Program-made: the position numbers and the translations under genes | Notes under the pieces: generated by a model | Told to the model about the DNA's origin: nothing | Databases searched by the model: none | What the model saw: the letters and a program-made list of their open reading frames with translations, nothing else | Shown here: positions 26,289 to 36,157 of the stretch, piece by piece | Numbering within the stretch: position 1 is the first letter of the stretch | Layout: the number at the start of each line of letters is the position of its first letter | Assembly (NCBI GenBank): GCA_026646885.1 | Contig: JAPKHK010000002.1 | Span: 1 to 64,000 of the forward strand | DNA length: 64,000 nt | DNA from: Casimicrobiaceae bacterium | GTDB taxonomy: Bacteria; Pseudomonadota; Gammaproteobacteria; Burkholderiales; Casimicrobiaceae | Direction of reading: 5' to 3'

Positions 26289-28475
26289 CTATGGGGCAGA
26301 GGGTGCGTCCCCGGGCGCGGTGCCCAGCGTGAAAAAGAAAGTCGCGCCTTGACCGGGTGCAGCTTCGGCCCAGATGCGCCCGCCGTGACGTTCGATTAGG
26401 CGCTTGACGATGGCCAGGCCGACCCCAGTGCCTTCGAACTGGCTCTCGTGGTGCATCCGCTGGAACATGCCAAAAAGCTGGCTGGCGTACTGCATATCGA
26501 AACCGGCGCCGTTGTCACGCACGAAAAAAACTTGCTGTTCGCCGAGGCGTGTGGCCCCGATTTGCACACGCGGTTTGGCATGGTGGGCGCTGAATTTGAG
26601 CGCATTGCCGAGCAGGTTTTGCAGCACCTGCGCGAGCATGGTCGGATCTCCACTGGCCGTTGGCAGCGGGCCGATTTCGATTCGCGCGCCCGGGTAAGCC
26701 GGCAGCAGCTCGGTGGCCACTTCTTCGGCCAATTGGTGCAAATCGACTTCTCGCGGCGCCATTTCCTGCCGGCTGCTGCGGGAGTATTCCAGAATGTCAT
26801 CGATGAGCTGGCCCATGCGCTCAGCGCTGCGCGCGATGCGATCGAGTAGCGACCGACCTTCTTCGCTCAAGGCGGCGCGCTGGCTCTCGAGCAGTATTTC
26901 CGCGAAGCCATTGATCGCCCGCAGGGGCGCGCGCAAATCATGGGAAACCGAGTAGGAGAACGCCTCTTGCTCACGCAGGGACTGCTCCAACTCGGCGGTG
27001 CGGGCGGCGACGAGTTCCTCGAGGTGGCTGCGGTGGCGCGCCAGCTCCTCCTCGGCACGCTTGCGCTCGGTGATATCCTCGGCGATGGCGGCGAAGTGGC
27101 TCACCCTGCCAGCGGTATCGCGCACTGGGTAGGCGCGCGCGGCGATCCAGCGCAACGCGCCATCGGGGCGATGGATGGGGAACTGCGGGAACTGGATTGC
27201 GACACAGTCGTCGAGAGCGTCGGGAGTGGGAATCGCTGCGCGCAGCGCCGCGTGGTATTCCTCCGGCACCGCTTGGAGCCAGTGCATTCCGTCCTGATAA
27301 AGCGTTTCACCGGGTTCACCCCAAATGTGCGCATAGGCGGGATTGACGTACCGCGCCTGGCGCCAGTCGGGCGACATGATGCAGAAAGCTTCGTGTATCG
27401 ATTCGGTGACTTCGCGAAAAAGCGCTTCGCTCTTGAGACGCGCGTCCACCATGGCATTAAATTCTGCCGCCACCTCGCGCAACTCGGTCGGCCCCGAGGG
27501 CTGGGCACGCACTTGAAAGTCACCAGCGCCAACGGCGCGTACGGCGTCGGCAAGGGACTGAATCGGGCGGCCGATGCGACGCGCCAGCGCCAGCACCAGC
27601 CAAAGGATGGTGGCCAGGCCGATAAGGCTGAGCGCGGTGCTGACGAAAGCCTTCTTCCTCGCTTGGGCATAGATCGTTCCGGCCGGCACGCTGATGAAGG
27701 CATACCAACTCGCTTCATTTATAGGTGCGACCGAGTAGAAACGATCGGTCCCATCGACGCCGAGAATTTCCAGTTCCCTCGTTTGTTCATCAAAAAAACG
27801 GGGCACGATGCCGGTGCGAGGGTGGGTGCCAACAATCCCCGTGTGGTCGGTATTTCGCCAAAGCATCACCCCATCGGTATCAAACATTCCATAGCGGCTG
27901 TCCTCAGGGAGTAGCTGTTCGGGGATACCCGGATCGAAGGCGGCGAGGTCCAGTGGCGTGTTGATGGTGCCGATCATTTCACCGCGATCATCGCGAATCG
28001 GCAGGCTAAGTACCGCTACCCACTTTCCGGTGATGGGGCCGATGTGCGGCGGGCCGACCGAGAAGCGTTTCTCGACCACGACCTTTTTGAACCATGCCGT
28101 GTCGCCCACGACTACCGGCGTGCCACCGGGCTGGGGCAGGGCGGAGCAGATGGCGCGACCCTGCATGTCCGTGTAGACGATGTTGGAGAAGCCGGGATTG
28201 AGGGTATGCAGTTCTCTGAGCACTGCATCGCAGCGCGTCTCGTCGACGGCGCGCACCAGCGGTCGCTGGGCAAGCCGCTCCAGTGTCTGGCGCGCGGCGG
28301 CAAGCTTGCGTCCGGTGTTGGTGGCCATGGTGGTGGCCAGGATGCGCAGAGAAGACTTCGCCTGGCCGACGGCATCTTCGGTGTCGCGGTAGATTTGGAA
28401 CCCCACCAGCACCGCCATGGGTGCCGCCAGGGCTATTACCAGCACTGTGAGATGGGAGCGGATCGATCCTGGCAT
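26289..28475 (-). CDS. sensor histidine kinase (dCache-HAMP-PAS-HisKA-HATPase)
   Basis: 728 residues. An N-terminal membrane helix (about 8-28) and a second helix (about 277-298) bracket a periplasmic dCache-type ligand domain of about 245 residues. HAMP (RRIGRPIQSLADAV), a PAS domain (about 355-480, ending DITERKRAEEE), a coiled coil, a HisKA domain with phospho-acceptor His in SVSHDLRAPLRAI, and a HATPase with NLLGNALKFS, DNGAGFD and GTGVGLAIVKRL follow. The H-box is of the phytochrome-kinase class. No response regulator is adjacent, so its partner is elsewhere. dCache domains usually bind small metabolites; the ligand is unknown. Confidence 0.9.
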   Translation of the reverse strand: MPGSIRSHLTVLVIALAAPMAVLVGFQIYRDTEDAVGQAKSSLRILATTMATNTGRKLAAARQTLERLAQRPLVRAVDETRCDAVLRELHTLNPGFSNIVYTDMQGRAICSALPQPGGTPVVVGDTAWFKKVVVEKRFSVGPPHIGPITGKWVAVLSLPIRDDRGEMIGTINTPLDLAAFDPGIPEQLLPEDSRYGMFDTDGVMLWRNTDHTGIVGTHPRTGIVPRFFDEQTRELEILGVDGTDRFYSVAPINEASWYAFISVPAGTIYAQARKKAFVSTALSLIGLATILWLVLALARRIGRPIQSLADAVRAVGAGDFQVRAQPSGPTELREVAAEFNAMVDARLKSEALFREVTESIHEAFCIMSPDWRQARYVNPAYAHIWGEPGETLYQDGMHWLQAVPEEYHAALRAAIPTPDALDDCVAIQFPQFPIHRPDGALRWIAARAYPVRDTAGRVSHFAAIAEDITERKRAEEELARHRSHLEELVAARTAELEQSLREQEAFSYSVSHDLRAPLRAINGFAEILLESQRAALSEEGRSLLDRIARSAERMGQLIDDILEYSRSSRQEMAPREVDLHQLAEEVATELLPAYPGARIEIGPLPTASGDPTMLAQVLQNLLGNALKFSAHHAKPRVQIGATRLGEQQVFFVRDNGAGFDMQYASQLFGMFQRMHHESQFEGTGVGLAIVKRLIERHGGRIWAEAAPGQGATFFFTLGTAPGDAPSAP

Positions 28476-28893
28476 CGCGGCGTGTGGGTGCGAGAACTCA
28501 GTTCCAAACCTTGCGGTTACAGCTGCCCGCGGTGCCTTGCGCGCCGGTGGGTGGGGCCCCTACGCGGAACCGGAGCCGTCAAATTCGGCACACCCGCCCC
28601 CCTTGTCATTCTGCTCTCCCCTTGGTCGAAGTCATCATTGCGATCATACACTTTCGCCGTCCGCGCGCAGCAGCGCGGCGGTGCGGTCGTGGTGGCGACG
28701 GAGTCGTGAGGCGTAGGAGCCGCAGCCAGACCGGCTTCGTGCCGAGCTCGCAAGTGCTAGACTCTCCTCGCTTTCGGTGCGTGCGTCACCGAGACCGATT
28801 GCGCGGCGCCGCGCTCAGACGGTGGCATGGACATTTGCTGCTCAGAGCCGGAAGGCTGCGCGCCACTCGCATGCAGAAAGAAGGAGGGAGCAC
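28476..28893. other. divergent intergenic region, promoters only
   Basis: A 418-base gap between the histidine kinase and the divergent hydrolase gene. No coding frame with recognisable similarity, RNA gene or clear palindrome was seen. The only firm signal is the AAGGAGG ribosome site just before 28894. Confidence 0.35.
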
Positions 28894-29694
28894 ATGGAGC
28901 CCCTTCAGTGGGATGACAGGTCGGCCCGTTGTGCCAGCCTGTTGGTGTGGTTCTCGGCTTGGCTTGCGACAAGCGCGTTGGCCCTGGAAGGCGTTGCCAG
29001 CGACGCGGACGTGGAAGGCCCGGCGCAAGTCGCTTATGCACCGGAGGGTAAAACGGGCCCGGTGGTGGTGCTCATCTCCGGGCAAAGCGGTATCGAGCCC
29101 TACAAGCCTTATGCCGAAGATCTCGCCAAACTCGGGTACTACGCGGTGCTGTTGACCGGCAAAGACATCCTCAACCCGCAGCTGACCGGTGAAGACAATT
29201 TGAAGAGGGCGATCGAGCGCGCGCTGCGTTCGCCCCAGGCGAAGCCGGGCAAAGCCGCAGTCATCGGTTTTTCCCTGGGCGGCGGGGGAGCCCTCTATAA
29301 CGCTGCTCCGCTAGCCGAGCTCGTTTCCGTGGTCGTGGTCTACTATCCCTACACCAAGAGCTGGGTGAACAAGATCAACTGGTTCGCGAATCGATTTCAA
29401 GCTCCAATCCTGGCTCTGGCAGCTCAGCGCGACCGCTACATGGACTGCTGCTTGGCCGAAACGGCGCGGGCCATCGAAGCGGCGGCGAGGAAGAATGGCA
29501 AGTCCTTCGAGCTGGTGGTGTATCCAGACGCGGACCACGGTTTCAACTTGCGCTGGGGTGCCAAGCGAGAGATCAATCCGGCTTACCGCGGGGACGACGA
29601 CCGCGACGCGTGGCAGCGCACCGGCGAGATGCTTGAGCGCTATCAACCGCTCCCCCGAGGCGGCATGGGGCAGGGTTTGCCGATCATGAGATAA
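28894..29694 (+). CDS. exported dienelactone hydrolase-like alpha/beta hydrolase
   Basis: 266 residues from the ATG at 28894, whose AAGGAGGGAG ribosome site argues against upstream starts. A signal peptide (about 15-34, LLVWFSAWLATSALAL) precedes an alpha/beta-hydrolase domain with nucleophile elbow GFSLGGGG, an acidic residue near LAAQRDRYMD and the catalytic histidine in YPDADHGFN. The last motif is typical of the dienelactone hydrolase family, although the canonical nucleophile there is Cys and here is Ser. Location is periplasmic; substrate unknown. It is followed by ispD after 100 bases. Confidence 0.75.
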   Translation: MEPLQWDDRSARCASLLVWFSAWLATSALALEGVASDADVEGPAQVAYAPEGKTGPVVVLISGQSGIEPYKPYAEDLAKLGYYAVLLTGKDILNPQLTGEDNLKRAIERALRSPQAKPGKAAVIGFSLGGGGALYNAAPLAELVSVVVVYYPYTKSWVNKINWFANRFQAPILALAAQRDRYMDCCLAETARAIEAAARKNGKSFELVVYPDADHGFNLRWGAKREINPAYRGDDDRDAWQRTGEMLERYQPLPRGGMGQGLPIMR

Positions 29695-29794
29695 GCATGA
29701 GAGCATCCTGCGGCGCAGGCGCGGCGAGGGCAGTGACGCCGGACGAATTGTGTCACGGGACTGCCCGCGGGCAAGCTGCTAGAATCCACCCGCC

Positions 29795-30487
29795 ATGCGC
29801 CGTTTCGTCCTCATTCCCGCCGCCGGCACCGGCTCGCGTGTTGCCGCGGCCGTGCCCAAGCAGTACCTGCCGCTTGCCGGCCAGCCACTTTTGTCTCGCA
29901 CCCTGGCGGTGTTTTGTCAGCGGGCCGATATCGCGGGTATCTGGGTCGTCATCGCCCCTGAAGATATTCATTACGCGCGTTGCCTGGGCACGCTCGACAA
30001 AGTCAGCGTGTTGCGCTGCGGCGGCGCCAGTCGCGCCGAGACGGTCAAGAACGGGCTAGAAGCCTTGGTTGGCATCGCCCAAATAGACGATTGGGTACTG
30101 GTGCATGACGCCGCGCGCCCCTGCCTTACACAGACCGACCTGGATCGCTTGTTGCGCGAGGTGGGCGAAGACCCGGTCGGCGGTCTGCTGGCCTTGCCGG
30201 TGGCCGACACACTCAAGCGTGCCGATACCGCCGCGCGGGTGCATGAAACGGTGGCGCGTTCCGGCCTGTGGGCGGCGCAAACGCCGCAGATGTTTCGTTT
30301 TGGCTTGTTGCGTCAGGCGTTCGCCAAGCCGGGTGCGCTCTACACCACCGACGAATCGCAGGCGATCGAAGCCTTTGGTTTGGCACCCAAGCTCGTGCTC
30401 GGAAATCCACGCAATCTCAAAGTGACCTACGCCGAAGATTTGGTCTTGGCCGATCGGCTCTTGGAACGCAACGAGCCATGCGTATAG
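29795..30487 (+). CDS. ispD: 2-C-methyl-D-erythritol 4-phosphate cytidylyltransferase
   Basis: 230 residues. The nucleotide-binding start IPAAGTGSR and [13 protein letters not shown], followed by VHDAARPC and [10 protein letters not shown], are IspD signatures. The enzyme couples CTP with methylerythritol phosphate in the non-mevalonate isoprenoid pathway. Its stop overlaps the ispF start by ten bases, the usual proteobacterial ispDF arrangement. Confidence 0.95.
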   Translation: MRRFVLIPAAGTGSRVAAAVPKQYLPLAGQPLLSRTLAVFCQRADIAGIWVVIAPEDIHYARCLGTLDKVSVLRCGGASRAETVKNGLEALVGIAQIDDWVLVHDAARPCLTQTDLDRLLREVGEDPVGGLLALPVADTLKRADTAARVHETVARSGLWAAQTPQMFRFGLLRQAFAKPGALYTTDESQAIEAFGLAPKLVLGNPRNLKVTYAEDLVLADRLLERNEPCV

Positions 30488-30969
30488 GTAGCGGTTACGA
30501 CGTACATGCACTAGTGCCCGGGCGCAAGCTAATTCTGGGCGGCGTGGAGATTCCCCATGAGCGCGGCCTGCTCGGTCACTCCGATGCGGACGTGCTGCTG
30601 CACGCGCTGTGTGATGCCCTCCTCGGTGCTGCCGCGCTGGGTGACATCGGTCAGCATTTTCCCGATTCCGATGTCCGCTGGAAGGGGGCGGACAGCCGTG
30701 CTCTGCTGCGCGAAGTCCTTGCCAAGGTCGCCGCGCGAGGGTTTCGCGTGGGCAATGTCGATGCCACGGTAGTCGCGCAGGCGCCGCGCTTGGCCGCCCA
30801 CATCCCGCTCATGCGCGAGAATATCGCCGCCGACCTTGGCCTGCCGCTCGACGCCGTGAGCGTAAAGGCCACCACCACCGAAAAGCTGGGCTTTTCGGGC
30901 CGTGGCGAGGGCATTGCCGCCGAAGCGGTGGCGCTGCTCGTGCCCCGCGACGTCCTCGCGCCGGGCTGA
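30478..30969 (+). CDS. ispF: 2-C-methyl-D-erythritol 2,4-cyclodiphosphate synthase
   Basis: 163 residues from the ATG at 30478, overlapping ispD. The metal-binding motif GSGYDVHAL and the [12 protein letters not shown] segment are IspF hallmarks, as is the C-terminal [18 protein letters not shown]. It forms the cyclic diphosphate after IspD/IspE. Length fits the family (about 160). Confidence 0.95.
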   Translation: MRIGSGYDVHALVPGRKLILGGVEIPHERGLLGHSDADVLLHALCDALLGAAALGDIGQHFPDSDVRWKGADSRALLREVLAKVAARGFRVGNVDATVVAQAPRLAAHIPLMRENIAADLGLPLDAVSVKATTTEKLGFSGRGEGIAAEAVALLVPRDVLAPG

Positions 30970-31061
30970 GCGTCGCATAAGCCGATCCCACCGGTAATCC
31001 AGCGCGCGAGAGGGTCCCGATCTGACTTGTCGGTGCCTTCCTCGGCGCTCACACGCCCTGC

Positions 31062-31113
31062 TTGACAACTGACTATCGGTCATTTAACATGCCCGGCAAA
31101 TGACCTAGGGTCA
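31062..31113 (+). promoter_or_regulatory. promoter with two matching operator palindromes
   Basis: TTGACA (31062-31067) and TAACAT (31085-31090), 17 bases apart, form a strong sigma-70 promoter for the TetR-RND operon. Two 13-bp inverted repeats are present: TGACTATCGGTCA (31070-31082) in the spacer and TGACCTAGGGTCA (31101-31113) downstream of the -10 box. In one orientation each reads AAATGACC-N5-GTCA-N-TT. Their centres are 31 bp apart, close to three helical turns, so two dimers could bind the same DNA face. The TetR product encoded at 31132 is the expected ligand-released repressor. Confidence 0.7.
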
Positions 31114-31131
31114 ATTAATGGGGTAAGCAAT

Positions 31132-31833
31132 ATGGTGCTTAGACAACGCGCCCGGCAAGCGCAAGACAAGGAACTGCGCCGTCACTCGATCCTGGATGCA
31201 GCCGAAGGGGTCTATCTCGCCCAAGGCGGGCGGGACCTCAACATGGCCGAAGTGGCCGCGGCGGCGGGGCTGGCCAAGGGCACGCTCTATCTCTATTTCC
31301 CCGGCAAGGAAGAGCTGTTGCTGGCACTTCACGAGCGGCACGCCGAAGGGTATTTCCATGCGCTGGGCGCTTTGCTCGCCGATCCGAGACCAGTGACCAT
31401 CGAACCCATCTTGGCTCTGGTGCGTAAGCACATGGTCGAGCCGCCCGGTTTTCTGCCCCTGGCCAGCCGATGCCTCGGTCTCATGGACCAGTGTTTGCCT
31501 GAAGAAACCGCCGTGACCCACGCCGCGCGCGTCGGCGCGGCGTTGGAACTGTCCGGTGCAGCGCTGGAGCGTCGTTTTCCCGCCCTCGCGCCTGGGGACG
31601 GCACCACGCTCTTGATGCAAAGCTACGTGCTCATCGTCGGGCTGTGGCAGTTGCTGCAAAAACCCAAGAATTACCCGAGCTGCCAGGATCGCGCCGAAGT
31701 GCGCTTCCTGCGGCGCGATTACCCCACCGAGCTCGACCGGGCGCTGCGCGCCTTGTGGCTGGGCTACACCGAACCGCGCAGTGCCACCCACCGCGCAGCG
31801 CACCAAACCGAAACCTCACGGGAGTCGACATGA
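31132..31833 (+). CDS. TetR-family regulator of the RND operon
   Basis: 233 residues. N-terminal helix-turn-helix: MAEVAAAAGLAKGTLYLYFPGKEELL. Quoted in parts this is AEVAAAAGLAKGTL and YLYFPGKEELL, a textbook TetR motif. The C-terminal half is the helical ligand domain. The stop overlaps the adaptor ATG by four bases, making it the first gene of a regulator-adaptor-pump operon and probably an autorepressor acting on the two palindromes upstream. Confidence 0.88.
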   Translation: MVLRQRARQAQDKELRRHSILDAAEGVYLAQGGRDLNMAEVAAAAGLAKGTLYLYFPGKEELLLALHERHAEGYFHALGALLADPRPVTIEPILALVRKHMVEPPGFLPLASRCLGLMDQCLPEETAVTHAARVGAALELSGAALERRFPALAPGDGTTLLMQSYVLIVGLWQLLQKPKNYPSCQDRAEVRFLRRDYPTELDRALRALWLGYTEPRSATHRAAHQTETSREST

Positions 31834-32945
31834 AAACCGCCGCTCGCGCAGTTCTGCCCGCCGCACTGTTGCTAGCCTTGGCCGCTTGTTCGCAGCCGCC
31901 GCAACAAGCCGAGGCACCGCGACCGGTGGAGATCATCACCGTGGGCACGCCGGTCAGCTACGAGCGCCAGGTTTTTTCCGGAGAAGTGCGCGCCCGCCAC
32001 GAGGCGGACCTCGGCTTTCGTGTCGCCGGTAAAGTCCTGCGGCGATACGCGGATATTGGGACTGCGGTCAAACGCGGCCAAGTGCTGGCCGAGCTCGACC
32101 CTGCTGATTTGCAGCTCTCCGCCGATGCGGCACGTGCGCAAGTGGCGGCGGCGCAAACCGAGTTCGATTTCGCCAAAGCGGAACTGGAGCGTTACCGTTC
32201 GCTTTTGCAGCAAAAATTCATCAGCCAAACCGCCTTCGAGGCGCGGCAGAACGCCTACAACGCCACCGCGGCGCGCCTGGAGCAAGCGCGCTCGCAACAC
32301 GCCGTCACCCGTAACCAGGCGGGCTACGCCAAACTCGTGGCCGACGCCGATGGCGTGATCACCGCCGTCCACGCCGAACCCGGCCAGGTGCTGGCCGCCG
32401 GGCAGCCAGCCATGCGCTTGGCGAGGCTGGGTGAAAAAGAAGTGCTGATCGCGGTGCCGGAAAATCGCCTTGCGGAATTGCGCGCCGCCCAGGACATCGC
32501 GCTTGCCACGTGGAGCCGCCCGGCCAAGGTCTATCGCGGCGTGCTGCGAGAGCTCGCGCCCGCGGCCGATCCCGCCACCCGCACTTATGCCGCCAAAGTC
32601 AGCATCGTTGATGCCGACGCCGAGGTGCTGTGGGGCATGACCGCCAATGTGCTGCTAAGGAGCGCACAAACCGGCGCGGTGGCGCGGCTGCCCTTGAGCG
32701 CGCTGGCGCAGCGCGAGCAACAAGCGGTGGTCTGGGTGGCCGATGCCGCCACCGCGACGGTTCAGCCCCGCGTGGTGCGCGTGGGGCAATACGCCGAAGA
32801 TGGCGTGAGCGTGCTCGAAGGCTTGCAAGCCGGTGAACTGGTGGTGAGCGCCGGTGTGCACAAACTCCTGCCCGGCCAAAAGGTGCGTTTGCCGCCGGCC
32901 GCGTTGCCTGGCGCCCAAGTGGCGCGTGTGCGGGTGTCCTCATGA
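31830..32945 (+). CDS. RND efflux adaptor, lipoprotein
   Basis: 371 residues from the ATG at 31830. The signal peptide ends in a lipobox (LALAAC, Cys about residue 20), so the adaptor is likely lipid-anchored. Lipoyl halves (RRYADIGTAVKRGQVLAELD and ADADGVITAVHAEPGQVL) flank a coiled coil with the common hairpin motif LQQKFISQTAFE. It overlaps the TetR gene upstream and the pump gene downstream by four bases each. Confidence 0.9.
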   Translation: MKTAARAVLPAALLLALAACSQPPQQAEAPRPVEIITVGTPVSYERQVFSGEVRARHEADLGFRVAGKVLRRYADIGTAVKRGQVLAELDPADLQLSADAARAQVAAAQTEFDFAKAELERYRSLLQQKFISQTAFEARQNAYNATAARLEQARSQHAVTRNQAGYAKLVADADGVITAVHAEPGQVLAAGQPAMRLARLGEKEVLIAVPENRLAELRAAQDIALATWSRPAKVYRGVLRELAPAADPATRTYAAKVSIVDADAEVLWGMTANVLLRSAQTGAVARLPLSALAQREQQAVVWVADAATATVQPRVVRVGQYAEDGVSVLEGLQAGELVVSAGVHKLLPGQKVRLPPAALPGAQVARVRVSS

Positions 32946-35900
32946 ACTTCAACCTCTCCGAATGGGCCTTGAAGCATCAGGCTTTCGTGCGCTACCTGAT
33001 GATCGCGCTGGCCCTCATCGGCGCGCTCTCTTACGAGCGCCTGGGCCAATCGGAAGACCCGCCCTTCACCTTCAAGGTGATGGTGGTGCGCACGCTCTGG
33101 CCGGGGGCGACGGCCCGTGAAGTGGAAGAGCAGGTCACCGATCGCATCGAAAAAAAATTGCAGGAAGTGCCCTTTATCGACTTTCTTAAGAGTTATTCGC
33201 GTCCGGGCGAGTCGCAAATCTTCTTCATGATCAAAGATTCCGCCCCGGCGAGCGAAGTGCCCAACACCTGGTACCAGGTCAGGAAGCGTGTCGGCGACAT
33301 GCGCCACACCTTGCCCGCCGGGGTACAAGGCCCCTTTTTCAACGACGAATTTGGCGACACCTACGGCAATATTTATGCCCTTTCCGGCGAAGGATTCAGC
33401 TACGCGCAGATGAAGACGCACGCCGACCGCGTGCGCGCCGAGTTGCTGCGCCTGCCCAACGTGGCTAAGGTCGAGTACTTCGGCGAACAGGAAGAAAAAG
33501 TCTTCGTCGAGATTTCCAACACGCGGCTGGCCACTTTGGGCATCGATCCGCAGCAAATTTTCAACACCCTGCAGCAGCAAAACGCCATGGCCCCCTCGGG
33601 CGTGTTCGATACCGCCGCCGAGCGCATCTACTTGCGCACCACGGGCGATTTCGAATCGGTCGAAGCCATCGCCGGGATGTCGATTCGCGCCAACGGGCGG
33701 CTCTTTCGTCTGGGCGACATCGCCCGGGTCTATCGGGGCTACGCTGATCCTCCGTCGCAAAAAATGCGCTTCCTGGGCAAGGAGGCTTTTGGCATCGGCG
33801 TCTCGATGAAAAAGGGCGGCGACATCATCGAACTGGGGCGCGAACTGGATGCTGCCATCGCGCGCGTCAAAAACGATTTGTCGGTGGGGCTGGAGATCGG
33901 CGAAGTGACCAGCCAACCCAAGGCGGTCAAGCGCAGCATCAACGAGTTCATACGCGTGCTCAGCGAAGCCGTGATCATCGTGCTCGCGGTGAGCTTCTTC
34001 AGTCTGGGGTTGCGCACCGGCCTGGTGGTGGCGCTGTCGATTCCCTTGGTGCTGGCGGTCACCTTTTTGTTTATGAATCTCTTCGGCATCGGCTTGCACA
34101 AGATCTCCCTGGGCGCGCTCATTCTCGCCTTGGGGCTGCTGGTGGACGATGCCATCATCGCCGTGGAAATGATGGCGGTGAAGATGGAGCAGGGTTGGGA
34201 TCGGGTGCGCGCCGCCGCCTTCGCCTACACCAGTACCGCCATGCCGATGTTGACCGGCACCTTGGTCACCGCGGCTGGGTTTCTGCCCATCGCCACGGCA
34301 CAAAGCGCCACCGGGGAATACACGCGCTCTCTTTTCCAAGTCAGCGTGATCGCGTTGCTCGTTTCCTGGGTGGCGGCGGTGGTGGCCATTCCCTATCTGG
34401 GCTACAAATTGTTGCCCGATTTTCGCAAACCCCAGCCCACGCGCCTAGCACGTTGGCTGGCGGCGCGCACGCCCTTGCTGGCCCGCGCCCTGAAACTCAA
34501 CGCCGATGGCACGCCCCTCGCCGCGGGGCACGATCACGACGTTTATCAGCGGCCCTTCTACCGGCGCTTTCGCGCTTTGGTCGATTGGTGCGTCGAGTAT
34601 CGCAAGACGGTGATTCTCGTCACTCTGGGCCTCTTCGCCCTGGCCCTCTATGGTTTTGGCAAAGTGCCGCAGCAGTTCTTCCCGGCGTCCAACCGCCCCG
34701 AATTGCTGATCGAATTGCGTCTGCCGGAAGGTTCGTCTTTCGCGGCCACGGAAGCGCAGGTGAAGAAACTCGAAGCGCTGCTCGCCAAGGAGGCGGGGGT
34801 CGAAAACTATGTCAGTTATGTCGGCACCGGCAGCCCGCGCTTCTATTTGCCGCTCGACCAGCAATTGCCGAGTCTGAGCTTCGCCCAATTCGTCATTCTT
34901 ACGCACAGCGACAAGGAGCGAGAGGCCCTGCGGGCGCGATTGATCAAACTCTTCGACGAAGATTTTGCCGCCCTGCGCGCCAACATCACTCGCTTGGAGA
35001 ATGGTCCTCCGGTGGGTTTCCCGGTGCAGTTCCGGGTTTCCGGCGAGCACCTGCCGACTTTGCGCGCGTATGCGCAGAAAATGGCCGAACTGATGCGCGC
35101 CAATCCGCATCTGTCGAACGTGCAATACGACTGGGACGAAGCATCCAAGGTCATCCGCGTGGAGATCGATCAGAACAAGGCACGGGTGCTGGGGCTCTCC
35201 TCGCAGGAGCTATCCGCCTTCCTCAACAACTCGCTTTCTGGTTTTTCGGTGACTTACTACCGCGAGCGCGACAAGTTGCTGGAGGTGCTGTTGCGCGGGG
35301 CCAAGGACGAACGCGTGCAACTTTCGCTGCTGCGCGATCTGGCCGTGCCCACGCGTTCGGGCAAGAGCGTGCCCCTGTCGCAGTTTGGTCGCATTCATTA
35401 CGATTTCGAACCCGGCATCGTCTGGCGCCGCGACCGGCTGCCGACGATCACGGTGCGGGCCAACATCTATGGCGACATCCAGGCGCCGGTGGTGACGGCG
35501 CAACTGCTGCCGCAAATGGAAACTCTGCGCGCAACCTTGCCGGCAGGTTATCGCCTGGAGGCCGGCGGCGTGGTGGAAGACAGCGCCAAGGGGCAGAAGT
35601 CGATCATGGCCGGCATGCCGCTTTTCGTCTTCACCGTGCTCACTCTGCTGATGATTCAACTGCATAGCTTCCAGCGCGTGGTGATGGTCGTGCTGACCGC
35701 ACCGCTGGGCCTGATCGGCGTGGCGCTGGCGCTTCTGGTCTTTCGGCAGCCCTTTGGTTTCGTGGCCATGTTGGGCACCATCGCGCTCTCCGGCATGATC
35801 ATGCGCAACTCGGTGATTCTGGTCGATCAGATCGAACAGGACATCGCCGCCGGACACCCGCGCTGGGAAGCCGTCGTCGAGGCCACGGTGCGGCGTTTCC

Positions 35901-36115
35901 GGCCGATCGTGCTGACCGCCCTGGCGGCGGTGCTGGCCATGGTGCCTTTGTCGCGCAGCGCATTTTTTGGCCCGATGGCCGTGGCCATCATGGGCGGCCT
36001 GGTGGTGGCCACCGCCTTGACCCTGCTTTTCCTGCCCGCGCTTTATGCCGCGTGGTTCCGGGTGCGGCGCGAGGAAGCGCCCGCCGTGCATACCGCGGAA
36101 TTGGTGCCAGTGTGA
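32942..36115 (+). CDS. RND-family efflux pump permease
   Basis: 1057 residues with standard RND topology. N-terminal motif QSEDPPFTFKVMVV and WPGATAREVEEQVTD; acidic proton-relay pair in GLLVDDAIIAVEMM near residue 401; a second membrane bundle ending LFLPALYAAWFRVRREE. The sequence group is one found with TetR regulators and lipoprotein adaptors in betaproteobacteria. It differs clearly from the other RND pump in this window. Substrate unknown. No outer-membrane factor is encoded next to it; the operon ends at a G/C palindrome facing a convergent gene. Confidence 0.9.
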   Translation: MNFNLSEWALKHQAFVRYLMIALALIGALSYERLGQSEDPPFTFKVMVVRTLWPGATAREVEEQVTDRIEKKLQEVPFIDFLKSYSRPGESQIFFMIKDSAPASEVPNTWYQVRKRVGDMRHTLPAGVQGPFFNDEFGDTYGNIYALSGEGFSYAQMKTHADRVRAELLRLPNVAKVEYFGEQEEKVFVEISNTRLATLGIDPQQIFNTLQQQNAMAPSGVFDTAAERIYLRTTGDFESVEAIAGMSIRANGRLFRLGDIARVYRGYADPPSQKMRFLGKEAFGIGVSMKKGGDIIELGRELDAAIARVKNDLSVGLEIGEVTSQPKAVKRSINEFIRVLSEAVIIVLAVSFFSLGLRTGLVVALSIPLVLAVTFLFMNLFGIGLHKISLGALILALGLLVDDAIIAVEMMAVKMEQGWDRVRAAAFAYTSTAMPMLTGTLVTAAGFLPIATAQSATGEYTRSLFQVSVIALLVSWVAAVVAIPYLGYKLLPDFRKPQPTRLARWLAARTPLLARALKLNADGTPLAAGHDHDVYQRPFYRRFRALVDWCVEYRKTVILVTLGLFALALYGFGKVPQQFFPASNRPELLIELRLPEGSSFAATEAQVKKLEALLAKEAGVENYVSYVGTGSPRFYLPLDQQLPSLSFAQFVILTHSDKEREALRARLIKLFDEDFAALRANITRLENGPPVGFPVQFRVSGEHLPTLRAYAQKMAELMRANPHLSNVQYDWDEASKVIRVEIDQNKARVLGLSSQELSAFLNNSLSGFSVTYYRERDKLLEVLLRGAKDERVQLSLLRDLAVPTRSGKSVPLSQFGRIHYDFEPGIVWRRDRLPTITVRANIYGDIQAPVVTAQLLPQMETLRATLPAGYRLEAGGVVEDSAKGQKSIMAGMPLFVFTVLTLLMIQLHSFQRVVMVVLTAPLGLIGVALALLVFRQPFGFVAMLGTIALSGMIMRNSVILVDQIEQDIAAGHPRWEAVVEATVRRFRPIVLTALAAVLAMVPLSRSAFFGPMAVAIMGGLVVATALTLLFLPALYAAWFRVRREEAPAVHTAELVPV

Positions 36116-36122
36116 AGCAGAA

Positions 36123-36145
36123 TCGCCCTGCGCCGGCGCGGGCGA
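36123..36145. terminator. G/C palindrome between convergent genes
   Basis: A near-perfect 23-base inverted repeat (TCGCCC-t-GCGCC / GGCGC-GGGCGA) lies in the 42-base gap between the RND pump stop and the DUF2269 gene stop. It could act as a shared, two-way termination hairpin. No U-tract follows on either strand, so this is a weak call. Confidence 0.35.
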
Positions 36146-36157
36146 AGACTCGCCACT

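Noticed and set aside
32762-34339. Open frame of about 525 codons antisense to the second RND pump and its adaptor
   Set aside because: His/Gln/Gly-rich translation without motifs, typical of the complementary strand of high-GC genes; the sense strand is an unambiguous RND operon.
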